The notes under the pieces were generated by a model. The model was not told the origin of the DNA and did not search any database. It saw only the letters and a list, made by a program, of their open reading frames with translations. Below, piece after piece: positions 19,049-27,893 of a stretch of DNA of 40,305 nt; the stretch's first letter is position 1; each line of letters opens with the position of its first letter. The stretch lies in NCBI GenBank assembly GCA_902541215.1, contig CACBPV010000011.1, positions 1-40,305 of the forward strand, given 5' to 3'. This DNA is from an uncultured Alphaproteobacteria bacterium (GTDB taxonomy: Bacteria; Pseudomonadota; Alphaproteobacteria; HIMB59; GCA-002718135). Position numbers and translations under genes: made by a program.

Positions 19049-20098
19049 ATGCTAACGACTGTTATAGGCGCCTATCCAAAACCAAGCTACTTAAAAATAA
19101 CTGATTGGTTTAATGCTTCTGGTGGTACAGATACAGAATATCCAACTAAATTTTACGAAGATGAAATAAAGAAAATGGGCGATAATGTTGAAGAGTTATT
19201 TAATAAAGCTACAAAAGAAATAATTAGTGATCAGGAAGAATGCGGTATTGATATCCTAACCGATGGTGAAGTTAGAAGAGAAAATTATATTCACTATCAT
19301 TGTAGATATTTAGAAGGAATTGATTTTGCAAATCTCACAGAAAAAGTTGCTAGGACAGGGAATTATAAATGCTGGTTACCAACAATAACTTCAAAAGTTA
19401 AAGCAAAAGAATCTTTTTTAGTTGAAGAATGGAAAAAAAATCAGAGTTTAACAAATAATGATTTAAAAATTACTATTCCTGGACCAATGACTATAACAGA
19501 CACCATAGCAAATACATTTTATGATTCAGATGAACATATGGGTGAAGACTTAGCTGATGCTATTAATGTAGAAATTAAAAGATTAGTTGATGCAGGATGT
19601 AAATATATTCAAGTCGATGAACCATTGTTTGCTAGAAAACCTGAAAATGCTCTTAATTTTGGAATCAAAAACCTAGAAAGATGTTTTAAGGATATAAATA
19701 ATCAAAGTATTGAAAAAATTACTCATATTTGTTGTGGCTATCCTGATAAATTAGATGCAGTAGATTATCCAAAAGCCCCTTTAGATTCTTACAGTAAAAT
19801 TAGTACAGCTTTAGATGAAACAATTATAGATACAGTTTCTATAGAAGATGCTCATCGATATAATGATTTAAATTTTTTAAAAAATTTTAAACAAACAAAA
19901 GTCATTTTTGGTTTAGTAAAAATAGCAAGCTCTCAAGTTGAGACTAAAGAAGAAATTGTCTCAAGAATAAATGATGTATTAAAGTTTATTGATAAGGAAC
20001 AATTAATTGTTGCTCCTGATTGTGGGCTTGGTCACTTACCTCGAGATTTGGCAAAAATAAAATTAAAGATAATGGTAGAGGCTTCTAATAGTTTTTAG
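19049..20098 (+). CDS. MetE C-terminal-domain-like (core-MetE type) methyltransferase
   Basis: VIGAYPKPSYLKITDWF, GIDILTDGEVRRENY, IPGPMTITDT, QVDEPLFAR, ITHICCGYPDKL (HxC), PDCGLGHLPRDLA. Lacks the MetE N-terminal domain. Confidence 0.85.
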   Translation: MLTTVIGAYPKPSYLKITDWFNASGGTDTEYPTKFYEDEIKKMGDNVEELFNKATKEIISDQEECGIDILTDGEVRRENYIHYHCRYLEGIDFANLTEKVARTGNYKCWLPTITSKVKAKESFLVEEWKKNQSLTNNDLKITIPGPMTITDTIANTFYDSDEHMGEDLADAINVEIKRLVDAGCKYIQVDEPLFARKPENALNFGIKNLERCFKDINNQSIEKITHICCGYPDKLDAVDYPKAPLDSYSKISTALDETIIDTVSIEDAHRYNDLNFLKNFKQTKVIFGLVKIASSQVETKEEIVSRINDVLKFIDKEQLIVAPDCGLGHLPRDLAKIKLKIMVEASNSF

Positions 20099-21210
20099 TG
20101 TACTAAAGTTTCTGGATTAGCATAATCATAATTTAAATCTTCGGCAATAGCTTTATATGTAACGGCACCTTTAAAAATATTTAAACCATTCATAAAATTT
20201 TTATCATTTTTCAACGCATCTTTAAAACCATTAGAAGCTAAGTTTTGAATAAATGGCAAAGTGACTGCATTTAAAGCAAGAGTGGAGGTTCTAGGAACTC
20301 CCCCTGGCATATTTGCAACACAATAATGAACAACATCATCAACAACATATGTAGGGTTTGCATGAGTTGTTGGTTTACTAGTTTCAACGCAACCACCTTG
20401 ATCAATTGCAACATCAACAATTACAGATCCACTTTTCATTTCTTTGATCATGTCCTTAGTTATAATCTTTGGAGCATTAGAGCCTGGAACAAGCACACCA
20501 CCAATTAGTAAATCACATTCAGAAATATAATCTTTTAGATTTATTTTATCACTGTGTAGTGGTTCTATTCTATCACCAAATTTTTCTTGTAATTCTTCTA
20601 ATCTTTTTTCTGATTTATCAACGATGAAAACTTTTGCTTGCATGCCTGTAGCAATTATTGCTGCATTTTCACCTACAACACCTCCACCTAAAATTAAGAC
20701 ATTTCCAGGTTGAACCCCGGGCGCACCCCCTAAGAGTAAACCACTTCCACCCTTATGTTTTTCAAGTGAATACGCACCAGCTTGAATCGACATTCTACCG
20801 GCTACAGCACTCATAGGTGCAAGAAGTGGTAATTTATTATTATGATCACTTACTGTTTCATAAGCTATACAAATTGAATTTGAATCAATTAAACCCTTTG
20901 TCAATTCTGGAGCTGCTGAAAGATGTAAGTAAGTAAACAAAATTTGGTTTTCTCTTATCATTGATACTTCATTCATTAGAGGTTCTTTTACTTTTACAAT
21001 CATTTCAGAATCATTGAAAATATCTTCAGCTGAATTTACAATTTTTGCACCTGATAATTCATAATCACTATTTGAAAATCCAGCGCCAATACCGGCATCT
21101 TTTTGAATTAGTACTGTATGTTTATTCTTTACTAATTCTTTAACACTTTGCGGAGTAAGCCCAACCCTAGACTCCTGAGCTTTAATCTCAGAGGGAACAC
21201 CTATTTTCAT
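20095..21210 (-). CDS. ald: Alanine dehydrogenase
   Basis: MKIGVPSEIKAQESRVGLTPQSVKELVKNKHTVLIQKDAGIGAGF; VKEPL; LTYLHLSAAPELT; DQGGCVETSKPTTHANPTYVVDDVVHYCVANMPGGVPRTST. Confidence 0.96.
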   Translation of the reverse strand: MKIGVPSEIKAQESRVGLTPQSVKELVKNKHTVLIQKDAGIGAGFSNSDYELSGAKIVNSAEDIFNDSEMIVKVKEPLMNEVSMIRENQILFTYLHLSAAPELTKGLIDSNSICIAYETVSDHNNKLPLLAPMSAVAGRMSIQAGAYSLEKHKGGSGLLLGGAPGVQPGNVLILGGGVVGENAAIIATGMQAKVFIVDKSEKRLEELQEKFGDRIEPLHSDKINLKDYISECDLLIGGVLVPGSNAPKIITKDMIKEMKSGSVIVDVAIDQGGCVETSKPTTHANPTYVVDDVVHYCVANMPGGVPRTSTLALNAVTLPFIQNLASNGFKDALKNDKNFMNGLNIFKGAVTYKAIAEDLNYDYANPETLVH

Positions 21211-22550
21211 TATCTGTCATGCATATAGTTTGAGATACCTGTTCTCAATTTTTCAATTATCTCATCAATATGTTTTTTTTCACAAGTAAATGGAGGTGCA
21301 ACAATTAAACAATCACCTGTTGCTTTCAAGCTTAAGCCTGCTTCAAATAATTTTTTAAAACAAGCATATCCAGCTTTGCCTAAACGCTCATCCATTTTAA
21401 TATCAATTCCTCCCATCATTCCATATCCTCTTATATCAGTAATGATATCTAAGTCTTTCAAAGTAAATAAACCATCTAAGAAATATGGAGACATATCTTT
21501 TGCTCTATTAAATAAATCTTCTTTCTCGATTATATCTTGCATTGCTAAACCTGCTGCCATTGAAACAGGTATAGCAGAATAAGTATAACCATGAAAAAAT
21601 TCTATAGCTCCTGTAGGTGAAGCATCAACAATAGTGTCATAGATATGATCACGTGAAGCTACTGCTCCTAAAGGTACAACACCATTAGTAATTGCTTTAG
21701 CCATTGTCATGATATCTGGACAAACATCAAAAGCTTGAGCTGCAAATGGGGCGCCCATTCTTCCCCAGCCAGTAATAACTTCATCAAAAATTAAAAGAAT
21801 TCCGTGTTTGTCACAAATTTCTCTTAGTCTTTTTAAATATCCTTTTGGCGGAACTAAAGTTCCTGTTGATCCTGCTACTGGCTCAACAATACATGCAGCA
21901 ATATTTTCAGCACCTATGTTACCAGCAATCCTTTCAAGATCATCTGCTAGATCAGCACCTGTTTCAGGTTCCCCCTTTACAAATAAATTTTCAGGTAGAT
22001 GAGTATGTCTTAGATGATGTACATTTGGCATGAGAATATTTGAGAAAGTTTTTCTATTAGCAATCATTCCGCCAACAGAAATTCCTCCAATATTCATTCC
22101 ATGATAACCTCTTTCTCTTCCTACTATGTGAGATCTATGACCTTCTCCTTTTGCTTTAAAATATGCTATGGCTGTCTTAATTGCTGTTTCTACAGCTGAT
22201 GAACCACAAATAGTAAAAAATATTTTATTTAAATCTTCGGGCGTATGTTTTGAAACTTTTCTAGCTAAATCAAATGAACCACCAAAACCTTGTTGAAATG
22301 GTTGAACATAATCTAATTGCTCTAATTGTTTAGATACTGCTTCTCTTATTTCTGGTCTTGAATGACCCGCTGGACTACAAAATAATCCTGAGCTAGCATC
22401 AATTAATTTATTTCCATAATGATCAGTATAATAAACACCTTCTGCCTTAACCATTAATCTTGGACTATTTTTATAGTCTCTATTAGATGTAAATGGCATC
22501 CAATGTTCTTCTAATGAATTAGGTATTTCAGTTCTTTTTTCTAAGTCCAT
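21210..22550 (-). CDS. Class III omega-amino acid:pyruvate aminotransferase (beta-alanine, taurine or related omega-amine)
   Basis: EHWMPFTSNRDYKNSPRLM, VGRERGYHGMNIGGISVGG, IVEPVAGSTGTLVPPKGYLKRLREICDKHGILLIFDEVITGWGRMG, MAKAITNGVVPLGAV. Confidence 0.93.
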   Translation of the reverse strand: MDLEKRTEIPNSLEEHWMPFTSNRDYKNSPRLMVKAEGVYYTDHYGNKLIDASSGLFCSPAGHSRPEIREAVSKQLEQLDYVQPFQQGFGGSFDLARKVSKHTPEDLNKIFFTICGSSAVETAIKTAIAYFKAKGEGHRSHIVGRERGYHGMNIGGISVGGMIANRKTFSNILMPNVHHLRHTHLPENLFVKGEPETGADLADDLERIAGNIGAENIAACIVEPVAGSTGTLVPPKGYLKRLREICDKHGILLIFDEVITGWGRMGAPFAAQAFDVCPDIMTMAKAITNGVVPLGAVASRDHIYDTIVDASPTGAIEFFHGYTYSAIPVSMAAGLAMQDIIEKEDLFNRAKDMSPYFLDGLFTLKDLDIITDIRGYGMMGGIDIKMDERLGKAGYACFKKLFEAGLSLKATGDCLIVAPPFTCEKKHIDEIIEKLRTGISNYMHDR

Positions 22551-22668
22551 TTTTTTTCTTAATAGAAATTGAGTATATGAAATTATCGATAAATCAAAGA
22601 ATATTTCTTACAAAATAAAGAAATATCATAGGAAAAATTGTAGCAGTGGTATAGAGAGAATACCAAAT

Positions 22669-23568
22669 ATGAGCACATTACCAGAAGACCTTAAAAGTAA
22701 AGCTTTAGAGACTCCCAACATACCAGCAGTAGTTGTGTGCCCCAATCAAGAAAGCATATTATCAGCTGTAATTGAAGGTAAAAATATGAACCTCATCGAT
22801 CCAACTTTAATTGGAAATAAAAGTTTAATTGCTGAAACAGCGAAAAAATTAAGTTTGGATATTTCTAATTTTAATATTGTAGAGGCTAAAGATGAAGAGG
22901 ATAGTGCTTCAATTGCTTGCCAAATTTCTAATGAAAATAAAAGTAAAATCATAATTAAAGGGAATCTTCATACTGATATTTTAATGCGCTCTTATTTAAA
23001 AAAAGAATTTAATTTACTTGATGGTAAAAGATTAAGTCATATTTGGCATATGACTTCATCGCAGCTTAAAAAACCTCTTTTTATTACAGATGGCGCCTTA
23101 AATGTTTTACCAAGAGTTGATATAAAATTACAAATTCTTAAAAATGCTGTTCAATTTTGTAATAAATTAAATATTAGTAAACCAAAAGTTGCAATTTTAT
23201 CAGGCACAGAAGATCCAATTGACAGTATGCCAAGTTCAGTTGATGCCAAAAAAGTTATGGAACTTGCGTTAGAAGAAAAAATTAATGCTTTTATTCATGG
23301 ACCGCTTGCTTTTGATAATGCTGTTTCTGAGGATGCAGCTAAAATAAAAGGAATCAATAATGATGTTGCTGGTGATGCTGATGTATTATTAGTACCTAAT
23401 TTAGAAACTGGAAATTCTTTGTCTAAAATAATGGTTTATTTTATGAATGCTTGTGCGGCAGGAATAGTAATTGGTGGTAAAGTACCAGTTGTAGTCCCTA
23501 GCAGAGCAGATAGTAAAAATTCTAAACTTGCATCAATTATGGCAGCTGTAGTTGCTACAAATAAGTAA
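22669..23568 (+). CDS. Phosphate acetyl/butyryltransferase family protein (Pta/Ptb)
   Basis: C-terminal PTA_PTB pattern: AILSGTEDPIDSMPSSVDAKKVMELA, HGPLAFDNAVSEDAAKIKGINNDVAGDADVLLVPNLETGNSLSKIMVYFMNACAAGIVIGGKVPVVVPSRADS. Confidence 0.9.
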   Translation: MSTLPEDLKSKALETPNIPAVVVCPNQESILSAVIEGKNMNLIDPTLIGNKSLIAETAKKLSLDISNFNIVEAKDEEDSASIACQISNENKSKIIIKGNLHTDILMRSYLKKEFNLLDGKRLSHIWHMTSSQLKKPLFITDGALNVLPRVDIKLQILKNAVQFCNKLNISKPKVAILSGTEDPIDSMPSSVDAKKVMELALEEKINAFIHGPLAFDNAVSEDAAKIKGINNDVAGDADVLLVPNLETGNSLSKIMVYFMNACAAGIVIGGKVPVVVPSRADSKNSKLASIMAAVVATNK

Positions 23569-23591
23569 TTAGAAAATAAATTTTAGCTCGA

Positions 23592-24449
23592 ATGCTTTTA
23601 AGACATTACTTCTTAATTTTAATAATCACTTTTTTATTTGGAAGTGCCTACCCTGTTCAGAAAGTTATTTTTAATGAAAATGTACCCCCATTATTAATGG
23701 GAAGTTTAAGAATGTTAGTAGTTTTCATATGCCTTTTGCCTTTTTGGCGATTTAGAATTCCTGAAAAAAAATACTGGTTACCACTTCTCTTTTTTTCAAT
23801 TACTATGGGTTTTTTGGCAAATGTTTTTATGACATTATCTTTAAATGAAGCAAACATAGTTTCTCCGATAATTATTGGTTCTCAACTGGCTGTACCATTT
23901 GCAATACTATTAAGCTCATTTTTTTTAAAAGAAAAAGTAAGTATTAAAAAATGGATACTTATATTTATTTCTTTTTTTGGAATTATTTTATTGGGCTTTG
24001 ATCCATTAATAAGAAATGAAATTTTTGCATTATTCTTAATTACGTTAATGGCATTCTTCTATGCTAGTGCACAAGTATTTTCTAGGTACCTAAAAGATTT
24101 AGAAGTCACTCTCACAAATGCAGTAATGGGACTAGTTGGATTTGTATTACTAATTATTTCATCTTCAATATTTGAAGGACAAACAATAAATGAAATAAAA
24201 AATATTAGTTTTCAGTCATGGTTATTAATATTGCATTCAGGCATCTTTGTTTCAATCGCTGCTCACATGTCGATGTTCTATTTATATAGGATGTATCCTG
24301 TTAATAGAGTATTTCCATTTTATGCTTTATTTCCTGTATTTGGTGTTTTGTTAACATTTATAATTTTTTATGAAATACCAACTTTAATTACTTTTATTGG
24401 TGGTATGATTGTAATAGTAGCAACTTATTTTATAAATAAAGAAAATTAA
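23592..24449 (+). CDS. EamA/DMT-superfamily transporter
   Basis: FLFGSAYPVQKVIFNENVPPLLMGSLRML; ten-helix pattern; IVSPIIIGSQLAVPFAILLSSFFLKEKV. Confidence 0.87.
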   Translation: MLLRHYFLILIITFLFGSAYPVQKVIFNENVPPLLMGSLRMLVVFICLLPFWRFRIPEKKYWLPLLFFSITMGFLANVFMTLSLNEANIVSPIIIGSQLAVPFAILLSSFFLKEKVSIKKWILIFISFFGIILLGFDPLIRNEIFALFLITLMAFFYASAQVFSRYLKDLEVTLTNAVMGLVGFVLLIISSSIFEGQTINEIKNISFQSWLLILHSGIFVSIAAHMSMFYLYRMYPVNRVFPFYALFPVFGVLLTFIIFYEIPTLITFIGGMIVIVATYFINKEN

Positions 24450-24456
24450 TTTTTGA

Positions 24457-25224
24457 TTATTTAGCTATCCACCCTCCATCAATTACTAGGGATGAACCAG
24501 TCATCATTGATGCTGCATCTGAAGCAAGATACACTACTGCACTAGCAATATCACTTTCTGTTGCTATTTTTCCTAAAGGTATGTTTTCAATAACAGATTT
24601 TTTAAAACTTTTATCTTTGAAAAATTTTTTGACCATTGGGGTTTCCACAAATGTAGGACAAACAGAATTAACTCTAATGTTGTGCTTAGCCAAATCAATA
24701 GCCATCCCTTTGGTAAGACCTTCAACACCAAACTTAGTCATATTATAAACACTTCTAAGAGGGGCTCCTACTTTACCTAACTGAGAAGAGATATTTATTA
24801 TTGATCCACCAATTTTTTTTCTATTTTTTGATTTAAGCATAACTTTTGTAGCTAATTGAGCAATATCGAATGATGCTTTAATATTAAGATCAACCACTTC
24901 ACTCATATCTTTTCTTTTAATTTTGGTGAAATATTCAGGTCTATTTGTTCCAGCATTGTTTACTAATATGTCTAATTTATTAATTTCAGAAAATATTTTT
25001 TTTATTTCTTTTAAATTAGTTACATCACACACATAATAACTACATTTCTTTTTGAGTTTTTTAATTTTGCTTTGAACAATTAAAAGATCTTTCTCTGTAC
25101 GACTAAGAATTATTACATTTGCGCCTGCTTCTGCTAATGCTATAGCACATGCTTTACCTATCCCTTTGCCTGACCCTGTCACAAGAGCAGTCTTATTTTT
25201 TACATTAAAATTTTTTAGAAACAT
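24457..25224 (-). CDS. Short-chain dehydrogenase/reductase (SDR)
   Basis: ALVTGSGKGIGKACAIALAEAGANV; LVNNAGTNRP; SVYNMTKFGVEGL (YxxxK); VIDGGWIAK. Confidence 0.93.
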   Translation of the reverse strand: MFLKNFNVKNKTALVTGSGKGIGKACAIALAEAGANVIILSRTEKDLLIVQSKIKKLKKKCSYYVCDVTNLKEIKKIFSEINKLDILVNNAGTNRPEYFTKIKRKDMSEVVDLNIKASFDIAQLATKVMLKSKNRKKIGGSIINISSQLGKVGAPLRSVYNMTKFGVEGLTKGMAIDLAKHNIRVNSVCPTFVETPMVKKFFKDKSFKKSVIENIPLGKIATESDIASAVVYLASDAASMMTGSSLVIDGGWIAK

Positions 25225-25237
25225 TTGATCTGATTAT

Positions 25238-25897
25238 TTATAATGAAAAAATAGATTGATCTAATAAATTCATTTTTTTAATACACATTTGAAAACTATC
25301 TTCTAAATGGTAATCACCTGGGAACCCAATACATTTAATTCCAGCGTTTACAGCAGAATTACTACTTTCTTCAGTATCCTCTATTGCAAGACAATCTTCT
25401 TGCTGTAAATTTAATTTATCTAATGTGACTTTGTATATTTCTGGATGTGGTTTTTCATTTTTAACAAATGATTTATTACCAATGAATTCAAATTCTTCTT
25501 TTGAAATTTGACCAGAAAGACTTTCAAATACTGCATCGACATTATTTAAAGTTGTAGAAGTTGAGAAAGCAAGTTTAATATTATTATCTTTTGTATACTT
25601 AATTATTTCACCAACGCTCTTTCTTAATTTTTGTTTATTCTGAATAATGTAAGAGCTAAAGATTTCTGTTTTTCTATTTCTAATTTGTGAAGCATTTACA
25701 TTAGTATTATTTTTTTCAGCAAAATCTTCTACCCTTTTTGTCCCGCCAGATTTTTTTAACAAAATTTTATAATCTTGCTCATCCCAATACCAATCAAGTC
25801 CAGCTTCTTTAAAAGCTTCATTAAATGAGTTACGTTGAATGTTAGAAGACTCAATTAGTGTCCCGATAGATCCAAATATAAGTGCTTTATATTTCAT
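25238..25897 (-). CDS. HAD-superfamily hydrolase (CbbY/beta-phosphoglucomutase-like)
   Basis: FGSIGTLIESSNIQRNSFNEAFKEAGLDWYWDEQDYK; FSTSTTLNNVDAVFE; NEKPHPEIY; CLAIEDTEESSNSAVNAGIKCIGFPG. Confidence 0.85.
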   Translation of the reverse strand: MKYKALIFGSIGTLIESSNIQRNSFNEAFKEAGLDWYWDEQDYKILLKKSGGTKRVEDFAEKNNTNVNASQIRNRKTEIFSSYIIQNKQKLRKSVGEIIKYTKDNNIKLAFSTSTTLNNVDAVFESLSGQISKEEFEFIGNKSFVKNEKPHPEIYKVTLDKLNLQQEDCLAIEDTEESSNSAVNAGIKCIGFPGDYHLEDSFQMCIKKMNLLDQSIFSL

Positions 25898-25915
25898 AAG
25901 ATTAGAAATTTATTA

Positions 25916-26797
25916 TTAACCTTTTACTGCTCCAGCAGTTAAACCACTTATTAATTGTCTTTGGAAAAACATGATTATCATAAAAAGTGGCGCAGTTGCT
26001 GAAACAACACTTGAGACTGCCCACATATAATTTCCACTATGTTCAATTGTGCCCAAATAAGCATTAATTTTAGGAACCATAGTATAATTCTGCTGATTTA
26101 AAAGAAGTGAAGTAACTGTAAAATCATTATAGGCTAACATCATACTGAATAAACCTGCTGTAACAACTCCAGGCCACATAACAGGCATTATAACAAAGCG
26201 AAACGCTTGAAAATATGAACAGCCATCAATTAGTGCACTTTCATCTAACTCTTTAGGAACTGTTTTAAAGAAGGAATAAAGTAACCATAATGTAAAGGGT
26301 TGATTGATTGCAACTAAAACAATTATGGTAGTTGGAAGTATGCCCCAAACGTTCAATTGGAAGAAAGGAAACAGATAACCTGAAACCAATGTTATGTGTG
26401 GCATCGCTCTAAAAATCAAGGCAGCTATTAAAATCCAAAAAGTATATTTATATGTCGATCTAGACAAGGCATAAGCACCTAATGTTCCTAAAAATAAAGA
26501 GATCGTAACAACTGAAACAGTGATAATAATTGTATTCATTGTTGCTTTCCAAAATTCACCTTCAGTCCAAGACTCTACATATGCCTTAACTGTAGAAGTA
26601 TCTCCTGTTTCTATCAAAGTATTAACTCCTGTGACTGCAAACATCCAATCAGCTCTTGAGAAAAAGTCGGCTTTTACTTTAAATGATCCCCAAAAAGTCC
26701 ATATAAAAGGAAACACAGAAATAATTAACCAAGCAAGAATAAAAAAACTATTTATTAAAATTAGTTGTTTTGAGTATCTGTTAATTTTTGATTCCAT
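25916..26797 (-). CDS. Carbohydrate ABC transporter permease (MalG-like)
   Basis: FPFIWTFWGSFK; LGTLGAYALSRS; ELDESALIDGCSYFQAFRFVIMPVMWPGVVTAGLFSMMLAYNDF; QRQLISGLTAGAVKG. Confidence 0.95.
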   Translation of the reverse strand: MESKINRYSKQLILINSFFILAWLIISVFPFIWTFWGSFKVKADFFSRADWMFAVTGVNTLIETGDTSTVKAYVESWTEGEFWKATMNTIIITVSVVTISLFLGTLGAYALSRSTYKYTFWILIAALIFRAMPHITLVSGYLFPFFQLNVWGILPTTIIVLVAINQPFTLWLLYSFFKTVPKELDESALIDGCSYFQAFRFVIMPVMWPGVVTAGLFSMMLAYNDFTVTSLLLNQQNYTMVPKINAYLGTIEHSGNYMWAVSSVVSATAPLFMIIMFFQRQLISGLTAGAVKG

Positions 26798-26798
26798 A

Positions 26799-27827
26799 TT
26801 ATCTTTCTGTCCTAAATTCTCTCCATGTTCTTATAAGTACTGGTGTTAATAGAATTGCTACACCAATAATAGTTAACATAGATGTTGCTCCTGCAGACCC
26901 AAATAACATTTTGTTTTCACTTCTTAAGTCGTTATAAATCATCCAAGAAAGTGATTGGGCAACTCCTTCAGCAGCGAACCCAATTATTGGCTCAAGAACC
27001 CTAAAATTATCCATTAGACAAATTAATATAATAAATGTTGCTACCGGATAAAGATGTGGAATAACAATGTGTCTGACTCTTTCATATCTTGAGGCGCCAT
27101 CTATGATCGCTGCTTCAATTGGATCTTGAGGAACAGTTTGTAATGCAGCATAAAAGACAACAAAAGCAAATGGTGTATTGTGCCAGATCCCATAAATAAT
27201 CAGAGTAATCCAAGTCAATTGACTTGAAGACTTTAGAGATAGATTTGGATCATCAAATAAGAATTGAATGAATGAACCTAATATTCCTTTAGCATCTATC
27301 ATCCAAAATAAAACGAGAGACCCAATCAATGGTGTTACAATCATAGGCAGTATAACACCAAAAATGGTTGGGCCTTTTAAGCTTTTTGTAATTGTATTTA
27401 CACTTAAAGCAACAATGAAACCTAAAACTACAACTGGTGGCGTAACTGCAAAACAAAATGTAAGTGTAAATAAAAGTGCTTTGTAAAAAGGTAAATTTAG
27501 TAAGATATCTGTAAACTCAGCTATCGATGAGGAATTAGTCCAAGCCTCTTTAATTTCATCAAAAGCTAAATGATTTCTATCGCCGTATGTTCCTAAACCA
27601 TTAAATCTTCCAAGAGGTTGTTCTTCTTGTAATTTTGTAGTGGCCTCAATATCTACTTTAGTTTCAGTTTTACATCCAAATGGATCGCATTTTTCTACTT
27701 CCATTAAAATTTGTTCAGGTTCAATGTGAAGAGATTGAAAAAAACTAGAAATAATTGGAAGGCCAATAAATAATAGCATTGCCAATCCACTTGGAAAGAA
27801 GAACCAAAAAAATGTTCTGTGGGGCAT
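26799..27827 (-). CDS. Carbohydrate ABC transporter permease (MalF-like)
   Basis: Hydrophobic helices; VPQDPIEAAIIDGASRYERVRHIVIPHLYPVATFIILI EAA-loop motif. Confidence 0.92.
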   Translation of the reverse strand: MPHRTFFWFFFPSGLAMLLFIGLPIISSFFQSLHIEPEQILMEVEKCDPFGCKTETKVDIEATTKLQEEQPLGRFNGLGTYGDRNHLAFDEIKEAWTNSSSIAEFTDILLNLPFYKALLFTLTFCFAVTPPVVVLGFIVALSVNTITKSLKGPTIFGVILPMIVTPLIGSLVLFWMIDAKGILGSFIQFLFDDPNLSLKSSSQLTWITLIIYGIWHNTPFAFVVFYAALQTVPQDPIEAAIIDGASRYERVRHIVIPHLYPVATFIILICLMDNFRVLEPIIGFAAEGVAQSLSWMIYNDLRSENKMLFGSAGATSMLTIIGVAILLTPVLIRTWREFRTER

Positions 27828-27845
27828 CTATTTCTTGCTAAAAAA

Positions 27846-27873
27846 AAAGTGGAACATAATAATGTTCCACTTT
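27846..27873 (-). terminator. Intergenic stem-loop (12-bp perfect stem) between SBP gene and permease gene
   Basis: AAAGTGGAACAT-AATA-ATGTTCCACTTT. Confidence 0.7.
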
Positions 27874-27893
27874 ATCATAAATAATTATACGGT

